Positions 53,887-61,700 of a stretch of DNA of 64,000 nucleotides are shown one piece after another. The notes under the pieces were generated by a model that was not told the DNA's origin, did not search any database, and saw only the letters and a program-made list of their open reading frames with translations. The first letter of the stretch is position 1. Each line of letters opens with the position of its first letter. The DNA is taken from NCBI GenBank assembly GCA_016787345.1, contig JAEUUU010000030.1, positions 1 to 64,000 on the forward strand. Direction: 5' to 3'. The translations under genes and the position numbers were made by a program. The DNA is from Saprospiraceae bacterium. GTDB lineage: Bacteria; Bacteroidota; Bacteroidia; Chitinophagales; Saprospiraceae.

Positions 53887-53912
53887 CGCCCGGGGCGCGC
53901 TGGCCCCGGGCG
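53887..53912 (-). repeat. GC-rich hairpin between cargo gene and porP-like gene
   Basis: A perfect 10-bp inverted repeat (53887-53896 with 53903-53912) with a 6-nt loop. There is no T-run after it on either strand, so it does not look like a standard terminator. It may stabilise the cargo mRNA end or set different expression levels for cargo and partner. Effect unproven. Confidence 0.6.
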
Positions 53913-53928
53913 ATAGTTCCCGAAAAAG

Positions 53929-56900
53929 TTAACGGAATATTTCCACAAAACCCTTTTGCGGCGGGTCGTTCGGACGCGGTTTGAAAATATAGAAGTACGT
54001 GCCGTCGGGCAGGTCTTTGCCGCCTTCGCCGTTGAGCGTACCGTCCCAGGCATTCTGGTAAGGCTCGGCTTCGTACACCTTGTCGCCCCATTGGTTGTAC
54101 ACCACCAGCGAACTGTTGCGCAGTGTGCCGGCTTCCAGACAGGGAATCACGAAAGTATCGTGGTCGCCATCGAAGTTGGGCGTAAAGATGTTCGGTATAA
54201 ACTGGCAGCCTTCGGTCTTGATCAAAATAGTCACCGTTGCTTCGCTACAAAGATCCGGGCAGGTTTTGGAGCACAACTGATACGTAAAGGTGAAGTTGGA
54301 TTCACCCATTGCGTAAGAGAAGGTGCCGTCGTCGAGCAATTCAAGATCGGGATTGTTGTCCGGGAAAAAATCAGTTATTTCCCCGTCGCCGAAGATGTAA
54401 ATATCATTAAGTAGTACCGGCAAGGTATCCAGCGTGCCCGCCGCGATGGTAAACGTGTCGTTGACCGCGGCAATAGCAGATGCCACGACCACTTCGGCAG
54501 TTGCATCGGGTGTCGGACAGCCATTGATATTGGCTGATACTGTGTAAGTGCCGCTGTTCCCGCCGCCGGCGATGACCAGAATCTGGTTATCGGTATCGGC
54601 AATCGAGCCGCCCGGTCCCGACCAGGTATAGGTGGCGCCAGGGATAAACGGAACGGTCAAAGTATCGATTTCCCCTTCCATACAAGCCACCAGCGGAGCC
54701 ACGGTTACGTCGAGCGCGTCCAACGGCAGAACAGTGATGGAGAAGGAGCAAATAGCCGTGTTACCGGAAGCGTCGGTTGCTACGAAAGAAAGCGTGCTTG
54801 CGCCTACCGGGAATACATCACCACTACTAAGTCCAGAGGCTGCAACTTCTACGCCCGGACAATTATCCAGCCCTATAGGAGTTGTAAAAAACAGTTCAGC
54901 GCCATCGCAACTTGCAACGGTTTCTATTTCCTGTACAATCTGACTCGGGTCTTCGATCACAAAACCACCCACGCTGGCCACGACGCTTTCGGGGCAGTCG
55001 AGCGTTGGCGGCACACGCTCCTGCACTGTAACAGTAAAGGAGGTATTGATCTGAATACCATTCTGGTCAGTTGCCGTGTAGGTCACCGTCGTTACTCCCG
55101 TAGGGAAAATATCCCCCGGCTGGTGAGTCGAAGTGATGGTTGGGTCATCACAGAAGCCCATGGCTGTGGGCGGTTGCCATGTGTAAACCGTGTCGCAACC
55201 ATCGAATATGTTCAGGGTTACGTCGTCCGGCGTGTTCATCCAACCTGGCACCGAAGAGCCAATGACAAGCACAGAGAAGGCACAGGTGTCGCGATTTCCA
55301 CTGTTGTCTTCAGCATAAATTACCACGTTGTTCAGGCCGATATTGAACGTATCGCCAGGCATAGGCGCAGACGTAATCGTCGGATCCGGATCACAGTTGT
55401 CTGTTACCGCGGGCAAATCCCAGGGATATACCACACCGCAGGAACCACTGACGTTCACCGTGTCGTTAGGCGGACAGGAAGCAATCACAGGTGGGATTTG
55501 GTCGATCACAAATACATCAAAACTGCAGGTTGCCGTATTACCGGCATCGTCGACGGCGGTATAGGTTACCGTGGTTTGACCGGATACGAACACCGAGCCG
55601 GGTTGGATATTGGCGAAAACAGTATCCAGGCCACAATTGTCCATAGCCGTCGGCGCCGTCCAGTTCACTACCGTATCACAATCGCCGGGCGGCAAATCAA
55701 TAATCAATAGTTGTGGGCAGGCGGAAAGGACCGGTGCGATGGTTTCAATTACCGTGATGGAAAAATTGCAACTGCTCGAATTACCCGATGCATCAACCGC
55801 CGTATACGTCACCTGGGTAGTGCCGGCTGGGAAAAATGCGCCCGGAAACACAGCGGGAGTCGAGGTCAGCGCTACCGCCATGTCGCAATCGTCAGTAGCG
55901 ACAGGAACGGTCCAATCGATATTGGCGCCGCAGACACTCTGGTCGCTGGTATCGACAATACTTGTCGGGCACAATAAAGCCGGCGCCGTTTGGTCCAGTA
56001 CCGTCACAGTAAATTCACAGGTTCCGGTATTGCCATAATCGTCTTCGGCTTCGAAAGTTACGGTGGTAGTTCCCACCGGGAACGTATCACCCGAGATATA
56101 GTCGGAAACGAAGTCGAGGGCCTGGTCGCAGTTGTCAGCGCCTGTTGCGTCATCAAATTGAGCAATGCCGGCACAGTCGCCTATACCCGGCGTTGCGTTG
56201 ACCACAACATCGTCGGGGCAAACAAGAACCGGGCTTTGCGTATCCTGAACAATCACTACAAACGAGCAGGAAGCTGTGTTGTTCGACACATCCACTGCCG
56301 TGTAAACGACAGTTGTCGTGCCTACCGGGAATGTACTGCCAGGCGGAAAATTGGGCGCCTGAACTGTCGCCTGACCGCAAGCATCGAGTGCCGTGGGGGG
56401 ATTCCAGTTGGCTACGCCGTCGCAGTTGACACCTGCTGCATCCACCATGATCGTATCGGGACACCCAACCAGCTGAGGCGGTGTGTTTTCAGAGACGGTA
56501 ATGGTCAGAGAACAGATACCTGTATTGCCAGCGGCGTCGGTTGCCGTAAAAAATACCAGCGTCGTACCTGTGTTGAACGTTGTGCCAGCCGGAGATTGAA
56601 CGATATTGCTAATAGCGGAACAAACATCCTCCGCCATCGGCGCCGGAATCTGAATCGTTGCGGTGCATTCGCCCGGCAAAGTGACCACCGGATCGACCGT
56701 CGGGCACGTTACCGTCGGGCCGGACAGGTCGGTGCTTTGGAAAAATCCGCTCGTTGTTTGCAGCGGAACGGACGCGAACGAACCGTTTACGGCATCAAAA
56801 GGCGGAATAAAGTCGAGGTTTGTCGTGGCATCTGGATCAAGTACGGTAAAGTTGATCGTAAACAAAACCGCTCCATCGGGCAAATCCGGCCAGCCGAAGC

Positions 56901-58647
56901 TGCCGTCGCCGTCCAGAAAGCGCAGAATACCGTTCTGCGTTCCGAGGTAGCCGATAAAACTGGTTGCATCGAGCCCCAGACCCGGGTTCAGGTTGGTCAC
57001 GCTGATCCAGTTCAGTACCGTTTCGTCCCAGGTTACCGAAAACTGGAGGCCCCAGATATCAACGAAATTATCAACCGTTACATTGAACGAAACCGTATCG
57101 CCGGCGCCCTGACAGTCGACCGCGACGGTGTCGAGCGACAACATCAATACCTGGCCGGCATCGACGACTACATTAAAGGAGCAGGTCGACGAATTTCCGG
57201 ATGCATCGGTGGCGGTATAGGTTACCACCGTTGTACCGGGGTTGTAACTGCCGTTGGCGGCGCCAGAACCGGAGCCGATGGTGGCGCCTGTTTGAACATA
57301 GGTCTGGGTAACCACGCCGGCACAGTTGTCACTGAGTGCCAGCGGATTAAGCCCGTTTACCGTTGCTGTTGTAAATCCCGGATCAAGCGGTACGGCGACA
57401 TTCTGAGGGCAAACCAGAATAGGATCAACATCGTCGGTGATATTGACCTGACCATTGATCGTCACAAACGGATATTCATTGTTAAGGTCGTCGACCTGAT
57501 AAGCTTCCTGGACAGCGGGGAAATCGCCAAAAGAAACTGCGCTGTTGCTGCCAGAGTTGCCGATGACCGTCAATTCGATTGTAAAAAGAACGGCGCCGTC
57601 CGGCAAGGTCGTACCGCCGGTGAGCGGCGCGCCGGTGGTCCAGTTGAAGGCCAAAAAACCGGAATTGACCTGTGCAACGCCGAAATTGCTCGGCGCCAGG
57701 TTGAGTGCCGGGTTAAAGTTGCCGACAGTTTGATAACTTAATACGAGCGGGTCCCAACCGAGTGAGAACTGGAGTGAGCCCAGGGAGTCGAAATTCAGGG
57801 TGGTGATCGGAATGACCAAACTCGTATTGCAGGCGCCTGTAGAGTTGCCAGCAATCAGGGTAAAATCGTTGGTCGGAGCGGGCTCCACCGTTACGGTAAA
57901 AGAGCAGGAAGCCGTACTTCCGCCTACATCGGTTGCAAGGTATGTCACTGTGCTTTGGCCCAGATTGAACAAGGCGCCGCTGGCATCGGGGTCATTCGGG
58001 GCGCTAAACGTCGTAGCGCCGCTGATGGTATAACCGGCAGCAGGTGTACCACAGTTGTCGGTCAGGCTGGCAGGAGCAATATCGGACACCGCTGTGGGGC
58101 CGGTTCCGGTGGTCGTCACGTTGGCCGGGCAACTCACCGCGGGGCCTTCGGTATCGATCGGCATGACGCCGCCGTTCATCAAAGCCCATGGAATTTCGTT
58201 GCCGTCGATATCGGTAACTTCGACAGTCACGGGGTTGTTGCTAAAGGCAACCGGAGCGTAGTTTCCGCCGATTCTTACGAAAGAGACTTCAAAAATTATA
58301 GTTGAATCCGGCAGGTTTGCTCCCCCGAATTTGGTCCAGTTGAAGGTCAGTCTGCCATTGTTCACGTTATTGGCAGAAGTATCGAAGCCAAAATTGACCG
58401 GCCCGCTGGTAAAACCGGGTTGCAGGGGGCCCGTAGCAATGTAATCGAGCTTTTGCGGGTCCCACGACAACGTGAATTGAAAGGAGCCGACTTCGGTAAA
58501 ATTCAATACCCGGAGCGGCACCTGAAACGTGTCGGTCGATGCGCAAGACACCGACAGGGAATCGGTTTTCAGGATCACCTGTGCCGAGGACCTGTTGACA
58601 GTCAGCAACGACGCAAAGAGGATCAGGATTAATAGAACATTTCTCAT
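53929..58647 (-). CDS. HYR/cohesin-repeat T9SS type B surface protein
   Basis: A 1572-residue secreted protein (signal peptide 1-22). It begins with three cohesin-like domains, each followed by HYR repeats: cohesin (about 24-165), HYR, cohesin (about 255-400; LQFSLGWDPLVLSYQTVGN), HYR, cohesin (about 495-640; LQFSVTWDETVLNWISVTNL), then eight further HYR repeats with the CPDDV-type start and a TTTVTYTAVDxxGN core. An Ig-like and a cadherin-like domain follow, then a T9SS type B sorting domain (IPNIFTPNFDGDHDTFVIPC, then VYNQWGDKVYEAEPYQNAWDG, and DLPDGTYFYIF). It is expected at the cell surface, likely adhesive. It is followed by its probable SprF-type partner. A terminator (58663-58697) separates it from the upstream giant gene. 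Confidence 0.92.
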   Translation of the reverse strand: MRNVLLILILFASLLTVNRSSAQVILKTDSLSVSCASTDTFQVPLRVLNFTEVGSFQFTLSWDPQKLDYIATGPLQPGFTSGPVNFGFDTSANNVNNGRLTFNWTKFGGANLPDSTIIFEVSFVRIGGNYAPVAFSNNPVTVEVTDIDGNEIPWALMNGGVMPIDTEGPAVSCPANVTTTGTGPTAVSDIAPASLTDNCGTPAAGYTISGATTFSAPNDPDASGALFNLGQSTVTYLATDVGGSTASCSFTVTVEPAPTNDFTLIAGNSTGACNTSLVIPITTLNFDSLGSLQFSLGWDPLVLSYQTVGNFNPALNLAPSNFGVAQVNSGFLAFNWTTGAPLTGGTTLPDGAVLFTIELTVIGNSGSNSAVSFGDFPAVQEAYQVDDLNNEYPFVTINGQVNITDDVDPILVCPQNVAVPLDPGFTTATVNGLNPLALSDNCAGVVTQTYVQTGATIGSGSGAANGSYNPGTTVVTYTATDASGNSSTCSFNVVVDAGQVLMLSLDTVAVDCQGAGDTVSFNVTVDNFVDIWGLQFSVTWDETVLNWISVTNLNPGLGLDATSFIGYLGTQNGILRFLDGDGSFGWPDLPDGAVLFTINFTVLDPDATTNLDFIPPFDAVNGSFASVPLQTTSGFFQSTDLSGPTVTCPTVDPVVTLPGECTATIQIPAPMAEDVCSAISNIVQSPAGTTFNTGTTLVFFTATDAAGNTGICSLTITVSENTPPQLVGCPDTIMVDAAGVNCDGVANWNPPTALDACGQATVQAPNFPPGSTFPVGTTTVVYTAVDVSNNTASCSFVVIVQDTQSPVLVCPDDVVVNATPGIGDCAGIAQFDDATGADNCDQALDFVSDYISGDTFPVGTTTVTFEAEDDYGNTGTCEFTVTVLDQTAPALLCPTSIVDTSDQSVCGANIDWTVPVATDDCDMAVALTSTPAVFPGAFFPAGTTQVTYTAVDASGNSSSCNFSITVIETIAPVLSACPQLLIIDLPPGDCDTVVNWTAPTAMDNCGLDTVFANIQPGSVFVSGQTTVTYTAVDDAGNTATCSFDVFVIDQIPPVIASCPPNDTVNVSGSCGVVYPWDLPAVTDNCDPDPTITSAPMPGDTFNIGLNNVVIYAEDNSGNRDTCAFSVLVIGSSVPGWMNTPDDVTLNIFDGCDTVYTWQPPTAMGFCDDPTITSTHQPGDIFPTGVTTVTYTATDQNGIQINTSFTVTVQERVPPTLDCPESVVASVGGFVIEDPSQIVQEIETVASCDGAELFFTTPIGLDNCPGVEVAASGLSSGDVFPVGASTLSFVATDASGNTAICSFSITVLPLDALDVTVAPLVACMEGEIDTLTVPFIPGATYTWSGPGGSIADTDNQILVIAGGGNSGTYTVSANINGCPTPDATAEVVVASAIAAVNDTFTIAAGTLDTLPVLLNDIYIFGDGEITDFFPDNNPDLELLDDGTFSYAMGESNFTFTYQLCSKTCPDLCSEATVTILIKTEGCQFIPNIFTPNFDGDHDTFVIPCLEAGTLRNSSLVVYNQWGDKVYEAEPYQNAWDGTLNGEGGKDLPDGTYFYIFKPRPNDPPQKGFVEIFR

Positions 58648-58662
58648 GGTTCAGAGCGAATT

Positions 58663-58697
58663 AAAAAGTGGGGGCAGGCAAAAACTTGTCTGCCCCC
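58663..58697 (-). terminator. Intrinsic terminator of the giant HYR gene
   Basis: On the minus strand, an 8-bp stem (58697-58690 with 58677-58670, mostly G-C) with a 12-nt loop, followed by CACTTTTTA. It starts 10 nt after the stop codon at 58707 and leaves only about 15 nt before the next start, so it may act as an attenuator that still allows some readthrough. Confidence 0.7.
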
Positions 58698-58706
58698 TGC
58701 AGATTT

Positions 58707-61700
58707 TTAATCAATGAGGATCATCTTTTTGCGATCGCTGTTCGTCGGCGTTTCCAGTTCGTACCAGTAGACGCCCGGCGTACCGAAGTCGCCTTTTTCA
58801 AAGCGCACTTCGTTGTAGCCTTGTTCGAAATTACCCACCACGAGTTTGACCAGCTGGCCGGCTGCGTTAAATACGCGGAGCGAGGCGCGGCCCGATTCCG
58901 GCAGACGGAAACCGATCACGGTTCCCTGGCGGAAGGGGTTGGGCTGGTTTTGGTAAAGTGCGAAATCTGCTTCGTTCAGGCCGTTTTGCGGTTGTACGAA
59001 TTCGAAATCGACTTTCATGGTGCTTCCGTCGGCATTGTAGGCTTCGGCGCGCGTAATTTCAGAACCTGCATGCAGCACTTTGGAAAGGCTGGTGCTGTTG
59101 CGCAGGGCGCGGAACGTAACGGTAAACAGAACTTCGTCGTCGTTGATCGACAGGGCTTCGCGGCTCACCCAGAGCGTAGTCAGGTGACCGTTGGCCAGGT
59201 GCGCGGTGCCGAAGTTGTCGTCGGTCAGTTCGAGCGCTCCGCCCTGGTAGTCGGCAAGTTCGAATACCGAAGGATCGAAGTTGATCGTCATCTGGTAAGC
59301 GTGGCGATTGGTAAAGTCGCTCGCTTTGAACGGAATCGTCACCAGTTCGCCGGCATGGAATGCGCGGTCGTTGATCCGGAACCGGAAGGTTTCGCCCGTG
59401 CGGTCGTCGGCATTATCGTTGGTCAGGTTGACCGGTGTGTTGCCGTTGACATCGCCCATGCGTACCGCCACGAAGTCGTCGTCGAGGAAGTTTTGGTCGG
59501 CCGGGTTGTGCTCGATCGTTTGCGGGTAAGGCAAGGTGAGCGGACCGAACGGCATGGTGCTGTTCGACGGGAACATGTAACTTTTCGGTACGAATTTCCA
59601 GTCGGGCGAGTTCATAATGTGCTGATCGGTACCCAGGGCAAGGCGCTGGATGAGCAGGTAGTCGGCCAGGGTGACCGTCTTCGTATTATTCACATCGGCA
59701 GCGATCCACTGGTAGGGCGAGGGGAAGGTATCGCCGAAGATGTGGTTGACGATGCGCAGCAAGTCGCCGGCGGTAACCCCTGCGTTGAAGGGCGGGCCGA
59801 CGGTTACTTTATTGCACGACGTGATCGTGTTGGCATTGAGCGGCACACTGAAATCGTAGGTGCCGGCAGCGGTCGTGATTTCGGTATCGCTGACGGTACC
59901 CGCAAGCGTAACCGTGACGTTGGCAACCGGTTTTTCCACGCTGTTCGGGTTTTCCGGGTTGGCCCAGGTCTTGATGTCGCCTGCGAGGGTTACGTCCGTA
60001 TTGACCAGTTCGGTAATTTCAACCGAGCCGTTCATTTGATCAACAATCACATCGACCGGGCCGTTGGCGCCCTCTACGGTGAAGTTGAGAACAACCGGTG
60101 TGCCGGTAATGTCGACCGGGCTGATTGCGCCAAGAGGAGCCGTGCCGAGTTGAACGTCGACGTAGAACAGCACTGTGCCGTCGGGCAAAGTCAGCGGGTT
60201 GAGGTCGGTCCAGAGAACACCCACATTGTTGCCGGGGAGGAGGTTGGCCTGCAGGCTGGAAAGGTTGGCATCGATACCCGATACGCCTACCACCGTGCCG
60301 ACCGCGGGGTCAACAACATTCACCGTAAAGGTGAAGCCTGCCACGTTGGTAAAGCTTTCAACGGATACCGGTACCGATACCGTCTCGCCCTGGGCGCCGC
60401 CTTCGTTTCCTACCGTGATCTTGATTTTGGCGCCGGCCGTAATCACTACGGAATCAACCTGTTGGCAACCGCTGGACTGGTCGTACACCGTCACGTAGTA
60501 TGTACCGGGCGTCAGGCCGGAGATCGTCGTCGTTGTTTCGTCTGTGCTCCATTCGTAGGTAAAGTTGCCGGAGCCGCCGGTTGCAGTAACCGTCGCTTCG
60601 CCGTCTTCGGCGCCGAAGAACGATTCGTCGTTGCCTTGTACGCTGATGTCCAGGCCGCTGCCTACGCCGAGTGTTACTTCTACATTGACGGTGCAGGTAT
60701 TCAGGTTGCCATAAATATCAACAACCGACAAGGTCACCGGATTCAGTCCGAGATCGTCGCAGTCGAACGTCGAGACGTCGAGATACATGGTATCGAGCGC
60801 GCAGTTGTCGACGCTACCCAAATCGATGTCGTCGGCCTGAATCGTGGCAGAACCGTTGGAACCCAGCGAAATGACTACGTTATTGTTGCAAATCGCGGTC
60901 GGGATACTGTTGTCGATCACTTCGAGGATCATCGAATCCACGCCCACGTTACCGCAGGCATCGATGGCCGAGAAGTAAATCAGATAGCTGCCTACCGGAT
61001 AATTACCACTGATGCTGAGGATGCTATCACCGAACGGTGCATCGTTGGTGATCAGCATTTCACTGGTGTCGGCGCAATCGAAAGGCGCAGCCACGTAATT
61101 AACCGGCACCGTGCAGTTGCTGTTCGGCGGATTGTTGGCCGAGTAAATTTTCAACGTATCGGGCAAGCCGGGGAAACTCGGCGCCGTGGTATCGACTACC
61201 GTGATGTTGCGGACGTGAACCGTCACGTTGCCACATTCATCCACGGCAGTGCGGGTGCGCACGATCGTGTAGCTGTAATTGCCGCAGGGGCCCTGCGCAA
61301 CGTTGATCGTGTCTTCCTGCAAATCAACCGGGATGTTCAACGAACAGTTGTCGGTCGCAGAGATCGACAGCGGGCTGGGCACGCCGGTTTCGCAGGAAAC
61401 CGTGATATCAGGGTTGTAGGCGCTCAGTACAGGCGCAACCGTATCGATGATGAAGAAACTCTGTACGCAGGTCGTGATGTTATTGGCCTGATCCGTAGCC
61501 GTCCAGACGCGGTCTACCTGGTAGCAATGCGTCGCGTTGGAATCCGGATTTACATCGAAGTCTTCGTAGGTAATGACCGGATTGCCGGGTGAGGCGCAGT
61601 TGTCGGTTGCCTGTGCAAACTGGTGCAGGTTCGGCGAAAGATCGTCAGTGCAGAGCAGTGTTTTGCTGGGCGGGCAGAGGGTGATTTCGGGCGCTACGTT

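Noticed and set aside
55990..57741. A 583-codon plus-strand frame
   Set aside because: Antisense to the HYR/cohesin type B gene, with an odd Arg-, Gly- and Ile-rich composition and no domain.
58668..61592. A 974-codon open frame on the plus strand
   Set aside because: It is antisense to the giant HYR gene, whose frame has a signature-rich protein. The antisense product has no signal, domain or sensible composition; long antisense frames follow from the codon bias here.
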